Shown: in pieces, positions 25,399 through 33,290 of the stretch
How the letters are laid out: every line of letters starts with the position of its first letter
Numbering within the stretch: the stretch's first letter is position 1
Source of the DNA: DATFVJ01 sp035517695
GTDB lineage: Bacteria > Actinomycetota > Actinomycetes > Streptosporangiales > Streptosporangiaceae
Length of the DNA stretch: 64,000 bases
Direction of reading: 5' to 3'
NCBI GenBank assembly: GCA_035517695.1
Contig: DATIYI010000135.1
Span: 33,188 to 97,187, forward strand
Made by a program: the position numbers and the translations under genes
The notes under the pieces: model-generated
The model's database searches: none
Told to the model about the DNA's origin: nothing
The model's input: only the letters and a program-made list of their open reading frames with translations

Positions 25399-27339
25399 TC
25401 AGGCGGCCGCCCAGCCGAGCGCGACCGGGTCGTAGACGCGCTCGACATAGATCTGGTGCCAGAGTGAGAAGACAATCAGCACCCACAGTTGCCGCCAATT
25501 GGCGTCTGGCTCACCGGACCTGTAACGGCTCAGCAGGTCAAGCGCCGCGGCGCGATTCACCCATTCGCCGGTTTGCGCCTCGCTCAGCAGACGGTGCGCG
25601 AACTCATGCATCTGGCCCTTCAACCAGTGTCCGACCGGAACCGGGAAACCCAGCTTCGCCCGCTGCACGGCGGACCGGGGTAGCAGCTCGCTCATCGCCT
25701 CGCGCAGCGCGTACTTCGTCGTGCCGCCGCCCGTTTTCTCCTCCTTGGCGAGCTGCGCCGCCACCGCCAGCACCGCGGAATCGAGGAAGGGCACCCGAAG
25801 TTCGAGGCCGTGTGCCATGGTCATCCGGTCCGCTTTCACCAGGATGTCGCCAGCGAGCCAGGTGTTGATATCCACCAGTTGCATCGTGGCCACATCGTCC
25901 AGGCCCCAGCGCTGCGCGAGTGCGTACACCGGGTCGGTAACGTCATAGGGGCTCGCGTTGCCATCGGCGCCGCTGCCCGCGATCAGGTCGATCTGATCGC
26001 CGGTGAAGACGTGCGCATTGCCGATGAACCTGCGCCGCAGCGGCGTGGAGGTACGTTCGAGCAGGCCCTTGCCTTTGACTCCGGCCGGGATGAGGGCAGC
26101 GGCCCGCTGCAAGGACGACCGCCCCCAGCCGGGCAGCTTCTCTCCTGCCCGCACCACGCCAGGCTGATGGTAGATGAGGTAGCCGCCGAACAGCTCATCC
26201 GAGCCCTCTCCGGACAGCACCACCTTGACGTGCCTGCGTGCTTCCCTGGCCACGAACCACAGCGGAACCGCGGCCGCGTCGGCCATCGGGTCATCAAGGT
26301 GCCAGACAATCTGCGGCAGGTGGCGCATGAATTCCTCGACGCCGATGACGTAGGGCATCGACTTCACACCGAGCGCGGCCGCGGTCTCCTGCGCGCGGTC
26401 GATCTCGCTGTAGCCCTCACGCTCGAAGCCGACCGTGAAGGTCAGCAGGTCGGGACGGCGCTCCGCGACAAGCGCGCAGATGGCGGCGGAGTCGATCCCG
26501 CCGGAAAGGAATGCGCCGAGCGGCGCGTCGCTGCGCAGATGAACGTCGACCGAGTCCCGCATGACCTGCAGGATCCGGCCCGGGGTTCCCGGCCGGGCGG
26601 CCGCCGCGGGGCGCAGCTCCGCGCCCCAGAACCTGGCGACCTCGACGCTGCCGTCTGACGATCCCGGCGCGGCGGGCACTGCCCCGGGATCGGGCCGCAC
26701 CCCTGGCCGCGCCGTCAGCACGTGCCCGGGGGGCAGCATCCGGACAGGCGGGGTGAGCGTCGCGGGGGCCGGCACGTACTGGAACGCCAGGTACCTGCGC
26801 ACAGCGTCGCCGTCGAGCCGGGTCAGCTCGCCGGGTTCCGCCAGTGCCTTCTTCTCCGAGGCGAACTTGAGCATCCCGCCATCGAAGCGGTAGAAGAACG
26901 GCTTGATGCCGAACGGATCACGCGCGCAGAACAACTCACGCCTGTGCGTGTCCCAGATGGCGAACGCGTACATGCCGCGAAGCTTGCTTACCATTTCCCT
27001 GCCCGACCTGGCATAGGTCTCCAGCAGCACCTCCGAGTCGGAGCTTGTCCGCAGCCGCACACCCTCGGCGCGCAGTTCCTGCGCGAGCTCGATGTAGTTG
27101 TAGATCTCACCGTTGTAGACCATCCAGTAGCGACGGTCTGCCGTGCACATCGGCTGGTGGCCACCGGGGGAAAGATCGATGATCGCGAGGCGCTTGAAGC
27201 CGAGCGCGACGTCGAAGTCGCTGTAGGTGCCATCGTCGTCAGGTCCGCGGTGGGCGATGCGCTTCGCCGCCTCCTCCACCCAGCGCGTGTCCGGGCCTGC
27301 GGACGGCGCAAGGGCCAGGCAACCTGCGATTCCACACAT
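25399..27339 (-). CDS. asnB: Asparagine synthase (glutamine-hydrolysing), AsnB/LtsA type
   Basis: A two-domain amidotransferase of 646 aa. The N-terminal Ntn glutaminase starts MCGIAGCLAL, the Cys after the initiator Met being the nucleophile; RGPDDDGTYSD, FKRLAIIDLSPGGHQPM and VYNGEIYNYIEL follow. The synthetase domain has the PP-loop LSGGIDSAAICAL and SGEGSDELFGGY. ATG 27339 is fixed by the need for Cys2 and by GGAGG 6 bases upstream; the frame continues upstream without meaning. The size matches actinobacterial AsnB/LtsA proteins, some of which amidate diaminopimelate in peptidoglycan, so a wall role is possible here beside the polymer synthase. Confidence 0.95.
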   Translation of the reverse strand: MCGIAGCLALAPSAGPDTRWVEEAAKRIAHRGPDDDGTYSDFDVALGFKRLAIIDLSPGGHQPMCTADRRYWMVYNGEIYNYIELAQELRAEGVRLRTSSDSEVLLETYARSGREMVSKLRGMYAFAIWDTHRRELFCARDPFGIKPFFYRFDGGMLKFASEKKALAEPGELTRLDGDAVRRYLAFQYVPAPATLTPPVRMLPPGHVLTARPGVRPDPGAVPAAPGSSDGSVEVARFWGAELRPAAAARPGTPGRILQVMRDSVDVHLRSDAPLGAFLSGGIDSAAICALVAERRPDLLTFTVGFEREGYSEIDRAQETAAALGVKSMPYVIGVEEFMRHLPQIVWHLDDPMADAAAVPLWFVAREARRHVKVVLSGEGSDELFGGYLIYHQPGVVRAGEKLPGWGRSSLQRAAALIPAGVKGKGLLERTSTPLRRRFIGNAHVFTGDQIDLIAGSGADGNASPYDVTDPVYALAQRWGLDDVATMQLVDINTWLAGDILVKADRMTMAHGLELRVPFLDSAVLAVAAQLAKEEKTGGGTTKYALREAMSELLPRSAVQRAKLGFPVPVGHWLKGQMHEFAHRLLSEAQTGEWVNRAAALDLLSRYRSGEPDANWRQLWVLIVFSLWHQIYVERVYDPVALGWAAA

Positions 27340-27495
27340 CCACGCCTCCATCGGTCGGTGCGGGTGCCGCGGCACCGATCCTACGGTGGCGACGGTGATG
27401 AGACCGCTGAGATGGCCGAGCGGACGTCGCGCGGTGGGGCGGCGCTGATGAGACCGCGCTGGCACAGCCCGCAACTGCGGGATGTCTGCGGGAAA

Positions 27496-28260
27496 TCACT
27501 CGCCCCGCCAGGCGGGCGGCCGCTTCGCCGCGAATGCGGCCGCCCCCTCCATCGCGTCCTTGGAGCCGAAGACGGGCGCGGCGACCTCGGCCTGCCTGGC
27601 GAAGGCATGCGCGGCAGGCCAGTCGGCCGACTCGACGATGATCCGCTTGCTCGCGGCAAGCGCGAGCGGCGCGTTAGCCGCGATGCTGGTGGCGAGCTCC
27701 CGGGCCACGGCCAGGGCCTCGCCAGCCGGGACGAGGCGGTTGACGAGCCCCGCGTCGTGCAGCCTGGCGGCGGGGACCCGCGCGCCGGTCAGCGCGATCT
27801 CCATGGCGATGTGGTAAGGGATCCGGCGGTGCAGGCGCAGCAGGCCGCCTGCGCCAGCCACGAGGCCCCGGGTTACCTCGGGCAGGCCGAAGCCCGCGTC
27901 CTCGCTCGCGACGATGAGGTCGCAGGCGAGGGCAAGCTCGAAGCCGCCGGCGAGGGCATATCCCTCGACCGCGGCGATGATCGGCTTGTCCGGGGGCTGC
28001 TCGGTGAGACCACCGAACCCGCGGCCGCCCGCCATCGGGTTGTCGCCGCTGAGGAACCCCTTGAGGTCCATGCCGGCGCTGAACGTCCCTCCCGCGCCGG
28101 TGAGAATGAGGACGGAAACATCCTTGCGGCTGTCGAGCTCCCCTACCGCGCCAGCGATGCCCGCCGCGACCGCGCCGTTAACGGCGTTCCTCGCCTCGGG
28201 CCGGTTGATGGTGAGCACGGCGATCCCCGCTTCGATCTCGAGCAGCACTTCGTCCGGCAT
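27496..28260 (-). CDS. Enoyl-CoA hydratase/isomerase family (crotonase) protein
   Basis: A 254-aa crotonase-fold enzyme. The oxyanion-hole segments are AGGTFSAGMDLKGFL and AAVEGYALAGGFELALACD; catalytic-type Glu appears in FGLPEVTRGLVAGAGG, where the second acidic residue of classical hydratases is replaced by non-acidic residues near LVAGAGG, so isomerase or other chemistry cannot be excluded. ATG 28260 has GAGG 8 bases upstream. It lies alone between asnB, 156 bp downstream, and a repeat-bearing spacer. Confidence 0.9.
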   Translation of the reverse strand: MPDEVLLEIEAGIAVLTINRPEARNAVNGAVAAGIAGAVGELDSRKDVSVLILTGAGGTFSAGMDLKGFLSGDNPMAGGRGFGGLTEQPPDKPIIAAVEGYALAGGFELALACDLIVASEDAGFGLPEVTRGLVAGAGGLLRLHRRIPYHIAMEIALTGARVPAARLHDAGLVNRLVPAGEALAVARELATSIAANAPLALAASKRIIVESADWPAAHAFARQAEVAAPVFGSKDAMEGAAAFAAKRPPAWRGE

Positions 28261-28420
28261 GTCGGCGCCTCAATTCGCTTGAAGTCGTACCGGAGCACGC
28301 TGACCTGCGGTGGAGCATCACGGCGCATCCCTGTGAGGGCACTTCGCGTGAGAAAACAGGTCCAACACCTCCCGGCCCCGGTCGCCTGCACCGGGCACCA
28401 TGTGAGCGTACGTCGTGTAC

Positions 28421-28454
28421 GCCGTCTGCACCGGGTCGCCGTCTGCACCGGGTC
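28421..28454. repeat. 17-bp tandem duplication
   Basis: GCCGTCTGCACCGGGTC occurs twice in succession, with a diverged CGCCTGCACCGGG about 40 bp earlier, in the 469 bp divergent spacer 28261-28729. No other structure or gene is evident there. Confidence 0.75.
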
Positions 28455-28729
28455 GCCGAGCCAGGCGGCCGATGCCCCAGCCTCGTGTCGGTTGGTAGTG
28501 TGACGAGGTGCCGCTCCGCTTCCTCGTGGCTGCGCAGGACGTGGATGTGCAGAAACGAGATCAGGTCCGGTCCCGTTCAGCCGGTCCGTCAAGAGCTCAG
28601 CCGTACAGCGCAACGTCGTCGCCGGCCTGACCGTTTGGCCACGTTCGACGAGGCACCGCGGCGCGCTCAGATCGATTGCCGGTCAAGATGGGCGCGCCCC
28701 GGGTCCCGCCGATGAGCGAGGAGGATGCC

Positions 28730-29101
28730 GTGAGCGAACTCGAGCGAATGGAAGCGGCGGTTGGGGAGTGCCGCGAGATGGTCCGCGAAGCCCATGCCGC
28801 CACGAAGGATCTGCGAGCCGCGGTGCGCGAGGCGAAGAAGGAGTTGCACGCCTTGGCGCAGGACGAGGTTGCCGCTCACATCCAGCTTGAGGTGTCTCGA
28901 CAGCTAGAGGAGCTGGGCGAACGGACCCGCGAGGCCGTGAGTGCGGCAACGCGGAAAGTGATCGCCGAGTTCGACCGGTTCGGTGAGGCATTGCTGGGCA
29001 AGGAGACGTACTGGCAAACGGCGAGCGGTCGACGCTCGGTGACCCGCCCCGACACCGATGTGGTGACACTCGACGTCGGGCCCAGCGAGGACAAGGGCTG
29101 A
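28730..29101 (+). CDS. Small coiled-coil protein of unknown function
   Basis: A 123-aa, highly charged protein. Residues about 5-95 form heptad-like helix (MVREAHAATKDLRAAVREAK, LEVSRQLEELGERTREAVSA), then a short polar tail. No membrane segment or known domain is visible. GTG 28730 is chosen because GAGGAGG lies five bases upstream, the strongest ribosome site in the area; ATG 28712 and TTG 28676 are in frame but have none. The family is not recognised. Confidence 0.72.
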   Translation: MSELERMEAAVGECREMVREAHAATKDLRAAVREAKKELHALAQDEVAAHIQLEVSRQLEELGERTREAVSAATRKVIAEFDRFGEALLGKETYWQTASGRRSVTRPDTDVVTLDVGPSEDKG

Positions 29102-29271
29102 CGCGCCGGCAAAGTGGCCCGTCAAACGTCGTCGGCGCGCCCGACGGTCCGCCAGCCTTGTTGCTTGGCGTGACTTCCCCCGAGTGGTGGCCCCTGACGC
29201 CAGCACCAGTGGGGCCAGCGCCGTTAGCAGTCGTGTCGACTGGCATTGCGGCGACGCTGGCCCCCTCCGAA

Positions 29272-29775
29272 TCATGGGCTGACGAGCGAGAAGCCTCCCA
29301 CCCCATTCCCGTTGCCCGCCGCCGTGAGGGTCTTGGGGTTCAGCGTCTCGTTGGAGAACAGGTACAACGCGTGGCCCTTGTAGGTCACCTGCACGCCGAG
29401 GCCGGTCGAGCGGGTGCCCACGGCCGACGCGTGCACGCCATTTGACGTCCCTGGGTGACCTGCCGTGAGCACGTACGGCCACACCCTGGCGCACTGTCCT
29501 GGCGGGCACGCGCTGGCGCGCTTGTAGACCGGGAAGTTGATCCAGCCGACACCCGTCTGCATGGGAGTCGCCAGGTACCGGTGGCCGTGGAGGTTCACCG
29601 TGCTCAGGTTGCTCGTCCACGGGAACTGGTTACCGTTTGGCTTCACCTGTACAAGGATGACTAACAGTGTCAGCACGGCTACAGCCTGCCGCTTCCCGCG
29701 TCGTTTACGGGCTCCTGCTCGGTTGCCGCACCGTCGTGCTGCACGCCAAACTTGATCGTCGTCACAGCCGCTCAC
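29272..29775 (-). CDS. Membrane-anchored or secreted protein with lipoprotein_15-type repeat
   Basis: A 167-aa protein with a basic N-terminus, one hydrophobic helix (RQAVAVLTLLVILVQVKPNG) and an exported domain. The C-terminal GHALYLFSNETLNPKTLTA followed by GNGNGVGGFSLV resembles the secreted repeat of unknown function (Lipoprotein_15, typically YxGxPLYxFxxD ... GQGVGGxW). No lipobox is evident, so it is probably anchored by the helix or cleaved. The GTG start directly abuts the stop codon of the 35-aa membrane peptide upstream (TAGGTG), so the two are probably translated together. Confidence 0.75.
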   Translation of the reverse strand: MSGCDDDQVWRAARRCGNRAGARKRRGKRQAVAVLTLLVILVQVKPNGNQFPWTSNLSTVNLHGHRYLATPMQTGVGWINFPVYKRASACPPGQCARVWPYVLTAGHPGTSNGVHASAVGTRSTGLGVQVTYKGHALYLFSNETLNPKTLTAAGNGNGVGGFSLVSP

Positions 29776-29883
29776 CTACCTGATCAGCACGAGGAAGACG
29801 TAGATCGCTACGGCGAGCATGATGACCACGAGAATGACCGACAGCAGCCATGCAGGCAGCTTGTCCAGTTGGCGCTCCGTCAT
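29776..29883 (-). CDS. Small single-pass membrane protein (35 aa)
   Basis: A short ORF: MTERQLDKLPAW, then a hydrophobic segment from about residue 11 to 34 (SVILVVIMLAVAIYVFLVLI) ending in Arg. ATG 29883 has AGGTGG 6 bases upstream. Its stop touches the start of the secreted-repeat protein gene. Charge distribution suggests a cytoplasmic N-terminus. Function unknown; pairing with the exported domain protein suggests assembly or regulation at the membrane. Confidence 0.6.
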   Translation of the reverse strand: MTERQLDKLPAWLLSVILVVIMLAVAIYVFLVLIR

Positions 29884-30099
29884 GACTGCCACCTGATTTC
29901 TTGCTCATGCTAAGTGGCTCGGAGGGGGGCATCGGCAGTATCTCTTAGTATCAGCTTATGCGCGGAGCGTGTGAAACGAGCGAGACGCAGCCACCGCCAG
30001 GAGGTGATTATCGTCTTCGCGCCCAAGCACTACTAAGATCACACTGACCACCCTGAGGCGTGCCCATTGGCGTGCCCGATCCGACGGTGATCAGCGGTG

Positions 30100-30556
30100 A
30101 ATCACAGTCACTCACTGGCACGCCACGTCGGCGTTGACCTGTGGTGGTCCAGGTCAGGGCCGCGCCTTCCAAGACCTCCAGGGAGTTTCGGAAGGTCTGA
30201 CGTGCGGGCGCCGCGAGCAGCCTGCGCGCTTCGGGCACGGTCACGAGGATCAGGCCCATGTCCTGGGGAGGCTGCTCGCCGGAATGGATGGGCAGCTTGC
30301 CGGTGTCGTGCCAGTGTTCCGGCTGGTCAATGGTGGCGAGGAAGGCCCGCGGCCGGTGGCTGTGCCCGGGCCGACAGCGGCCCAGGGCGCCCGGGTGCCG
30401 GGTGGCCTGGCGGTCGCGACGGCGAGTAGCGCGAGGGCACACTATGGACAGCACGGTGTGGCGGCAGGAGGAGTGCCACAGGCCGAGCTGGTGCTGGTCA
30501 AGGCCCGGCTGTCGGCCTGCTGTGAGCAGCAACAGACGCAGCATCCGCAATCACGG
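30100..30556 (-). pseudogene. Decayed IS701-like transposase C-terminal fragment
   Basis: One minus-strand frame reads TAGRQPGLDQHQLGLWHSSC then RHTVLSIV, which fits the IS701-family block around the last catalytic acid (consensus like TAKxExGLDxYQVRxWxxWYRH). A frame change near 30447 then gives CALALLAVATARPPG, the next piece of the family, and further down LILVTVPEARRLLAA matches its C-terminal LTVPEIRRLL element. The catalytic Glu position is lost, frames are shifted and the N-terminal two thirds are absent. No terminal inverted repeats found. The rest of 29884-30851 shows no gene. Confidence 0.55.
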
Positions 30557-30851
30557 CGAAACAACGAGGATGGCCGTGCACCAGCGCAAGACAGTCTGCC
30601 CGCAGGTCCGAGGCCTGAGTGGGGTGAAGTCGCCGACTCTCTGTAAAACCGCTCCATCGAGGTATCGAGCACTCCGCTCTCAGAGCCGTGAGCCGATCTC
30701 ACCGGCCCCCTATAGCAAGTGCTCGGCATGAGGGCACATCGAGGGCACATGACGGCAAGATCTGGCCAGATACAGCGAGAACCACCGAGACGTCATTTCG
30801 CAGGTCACGTCGCGTATCTGTGACGAGTCTCAGGTGAGCGGAGGCCCGGAA

Positions 30852-31625
30852 TCACTTCGGCTGGAAGCGGATGCCGCCGTCGAAACGGACCAGTTCCGCG
30901 TTGATGTAGTCGTTCTCGATCAGCGAGCGGACCAAGTGGGCGAACTCGCTCGCACGGCCCATCCGCTTGGGGAATGGCACCGGCGCCGCCAGCTTGGCCT
31001 TGAACTCCTCGCTCTCGGGGCCGGTCCCATAGATCGGTGTGTCGATGATCCCTGGGCAGATCGTGTTGACCCGCACGCCGACGGCCGCGAGATCGCGAGC
31101 AGCGGGTACCGTCATGCCCATGATGCCGCCCTTGGAGGCGGAGTACGCCACCTGCCCGGTTTGCCCTTCGATGCCCGCGATGGACGCGGTGTTGATGATT
31201 ACGCCCCGCTGGCCGTCAGGGTCGACGGGTTCCGCGGTCGCGATGGCCGCCGCGGCGAGCCGCATCACGTTGAACGTGCCGATCAGGTTGACGTCGATGA
31301 CCTTACGGTAGCTGGCGAGGTCGTGCGGGCTGCCATCCCGGCCAACCGTGCGTGCGGCCCAGCCGACCCCCGCGCAGCTCACCGCGACACGCAGCGGGAC
31401 GCTGCCGCCAGCGGCCGCGTCCACCGCGGCCTGTACCGATGCCTCGTCAGACACGTCGGTGCGCACGAAGACGCCCCCGATCTCGCTGGCGAGCGCCTTA
31501 CCCCGCGCATCGTTTAGGTCCGCGACCACGACTGAAGAGCCAGCCGCCGCGAGCGCACGCACTGTCGCCTCACCGAGGCCACTGGCACCACCAGAAACTA
31601 TCGCTGCTGTTCCGTTCAGCTCCAT
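30852..31625 (-). CDS. Short-chain dehydrogenase, 3-hydroxyacyl-CoA dehydrogenase type II-like
   Basis: A 257-aa classical SDR. NAD-binding VSGGASGLGEATVRAL at the N-terminus with an acidic residue in VVVADLND indicating NAD preference; catalytic Ser in INTASIAGIEG, Tyr and Lys in VAYSASKGG; the C-terminal FDGGIRFQPK resembles HSD10-type 3-hydroxy-2-methylacyl-CoA dehydrogenases. Such enzymes act in branched-chain amino acid or fatty acid beta-oxidation, in line with other CoA genes in the window. Divergent from the FAH-family gene with a 410 bp spacer. Confidence 0.93.
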   Translation of the reverse strand: MELNGTAAIVSGGASGLGEATVRALAAAGSSVVVADLNDARGKALASEIGGVFVRTDVSDEASVQAAVDAAAGGSVPLRVAVSCAGVGWAARTVGRDGSPHDLASYRKVIDVNLIGTFNVMRLAAAAIATAEPVDPDGQRGVIINTASIAGIEGQTGQVAYSASKGGIMGMTVPAARDLAAVGVRVNTICPGIIDTPIYGTGPESEEFKAKLAAPVPFPKRMGRASEFAHLVRSLIENDYINAELVRFDGGIRFQPK

Positions 31626-32035
31626 GCAGCGGAGCCTACTTGGCCCGCCAGCACCTGAACCTGAACCGGGGCTCGGTAATGGGAGGGGTGGTGCGGCGCG
31701 TGGCGCCGAGGCCCAGTCGGCCCGCAGCCCATGATCCGTTGCTGCGTTAGCTCTCCTGCGCTATTCGCCGCGAACGTGACGAGAAACCGATCATGAATAC
31801 GGCGGCGACTGGGAGGGATCCCGCTGCAGGTGGCGGCCACGCCCTGACGCGTTCGGCCAGCCAACGGCCCAGCCTCTGCTCGAAGCCGCGGGCGACTTAT
31901 GCTGAATCCGATCTATGTCGAATCTGGCTCGCCGGGTCGCTGCGGCACCTCGCCGGGGCGCCGCCGTCGCGCCGCAGTGTCGTCGGGCCGGTCCGGGCAT
32001 CGCCGGGTCGCCGCGACAAAAGGGAGATCTGCCAC
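31626..32035. other. 410-bp divergent spacer without a recognised gene
   Basis: Lies between the SDR and FAH-family starts. Open frames on both strands here lack ribosome sites and coding-like content. It probably holds both promoters, but I see no convincing -35/-10 pair, repeat or hairpin. Confidence 0.5.
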
Positions 32036-32944
32036 GTGAGGCTCGCCACCATTGTCACCCCGGACGGGCTGCGATTGCACGTTCGCGGCAGCTCCGGCTA
32101 TGTCGACCTGGGCGAAGCGACCGCGGATAGCCGACTCACCTCGCTCGGCTCCCTGCTCCGGGCGGGGCCCGCCGCGATGGACGCGGCAAACGCCGCAGGT
32201 GACCGTGACGACGGCCGTGAATACGGGCCTGGCGATCTCGGGCCCGCCGTCCCCGCGCCAGGGCGGATCCTGTGTGTCGGCCTGAACTACCGCGAGCACG
32301 CCCTCGAAGACGGTCGTGACATCCCCAGCTGGCCCGAAGTGTTCGTGCGCGGCCGCGAGACGGTCCTGGCGCCGTATGCCGACCTGGTCAAGCCCGCTCT
32401 TACCGACAGGTTCGACTACGAGGCCGAACTCGGCCTGGTCGTCGGCCGTGGCGGACGCTACATACCGGCCGAAGAGGCCATCGAGGCTCTCGCCGGCTAT
32501 GTCGTGCTCAATGACGCGTCGGCAAGGGATTGGCAGCGGATGGGGTCGCAATGGACGCCGGGCAAGAACTTCGATAGCAGCATGCCGATCGGCCCTGAGG
32601 TCGTCACCACCGACGAGGTGGACGTCTCCGATCTCGCCATCACAGCCGTGCTGAACGGCGAGGTCATGCAGTCGGCGCGGACCTCGCAGATGATCGTCGA
32701 TGTGCCACGCTGCGTAGAGTTCTTCTCCACGTTCACCACCCTGCATCCGGGGGATGTCATCGCGACTGGTACCCCCGGCGGCGTGGGCTTCGCCCGCACG
32801 CCACCTGTCTGGATGACGCCGGGCGACGTCATCGAGGCCTCGGTCGAGGGCGTTGGCACGATCCGTAACCGCGTTGTCGCCGAGGCCGGCGACCGCGGCG
32901 ACTGGCCCTGGCGCCCCGGCGCGGCGGCCGCGAACACACTCTGA
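32036..32944 (+). CDS. Fumarylacetoacetate hydrolase (FAH) family protein
   Basis: A 302-aa FAH-fold enzyme. Characteristic sequence: ILCVGLNYREHALEDG, EVFVRGRETVLAPYADLVK, the metal-binding FDYEAELGLVVGRGGRYI, YVVLNDASARDWQ, GKNFDSSMPIGP, and the C-terminal GDVIATGTPGGVGF. The family hydrolyses or decarboxylates acylpyruvates and aromatic ring-cleavage products; the exact substrate is not predictable. GTG 32036 is chosen since AGGGAG lies about 10 bases upstream and the product begins at the typical MRLATIV; the longer frame to 31793 is out of family. Confidence 0.93.
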   Translation: MRLATIVTPDGLRLHVRGSSGYVDLGEATADSRLTSLGSLLRAGPAAMDAANAAGDRDDGREYGPGDLGPAVPAPGRILCVGLNYREHALEDGRDIPSWPEVFVRGRETVLAPYADLVKPALTDRFDYEAELGLVVGRGGRYIPAEEAIEALAGYVVLNDASARDWQRMGSQWTPGKNFDSSMPIGPEVVTTDEVDVSDLAITAVLNGEVMQSARTSQMIVDVPRCVEFFSTFTTLHPGDVIATGTPGGVGFARTPPVWMTPGDVIEASVEGVGTIRNRVVAEAGDRGDWPWRPGAAAANTL

Positions 32945-32994
32945 CCTGCGCGAATGACCGACTGAGCGGCCAGACCTCAAAAACCGATGCAGAA

Positions 32995-33016
32995 CGGCTG
33001 CGCGGCGGGGCAGCCG
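32995..33016. terminator. Hairpin downstream of FAH-family gene
   Basis: CGGCTGC-GCGGCGGG-GCAGCCG, a 7-bp GC stem 50 bp after the stop codon. Its left arm belongs to a 20-bp sequence also found at 25286-25305. Confidence 0.5.
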
Positions 33017-33180
33017 CATTCCCGCGGTGCGTGCGGCCGACTGCCAAGGCATCGGGGAATTGTCAGTGGTTTGCGCGACTATGTCTGTTAGTGAGGCCGG
33101 GCGGAGCGCGGCGAGCCGGCTCGACCCCATGTCAGGGTGGTCCTGCTTCAGCAAACCTCGCCTGGCAGGACCTGGTTGAC

Positions 33181-33252
33181 GGCCTGACGGCCTGACGGCC
33201 TGACGGCCTGACGGCCTAACGGCCTAACGGCCTAACGGCCTAACGGCCTAAC
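33181..33252. repeat. 8-bp tandem array GGCCTRAC x9
   Basis: Four copies of GGCCTGAC followed by five copies of GGCCTAAC, ending 39 bp before the transporter GTG. The block-wise change from G to A suggests recent slippage expansion of a mutated unit. The array lies in the probable leader or promoter of the MFS gene; the rest of 32945-33290 has only the hairpin above. Confidence 0.95.
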
Positions 33253-33290
33253 CGCTTGAAGGTACGGGCTAACGGTACGGAGGAGTTCAC

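Noticed and set aside
6643..27339. Classical defence or secondary-metabolite cluster
   Set aside because: No nuclease-methylase pairs, toxin-antitoxin pairs, PKS/NRPS or RiPP signatures were found; the content is envelope and housekeeping.
30134..30646. 170-aa plus-strand frame in the transposase remnant
   Set aside because: Its reverse strand carries recognisable IS701-like blocks; the plus reading has no domain-like content.
31913..33154. 413-aa minus-strand frame opposite the FAH-family gene
   Set aside because: Antisense shadow; no recognisable motif and no ribosome site, whereas the plus strand shows clear FAH motifs.
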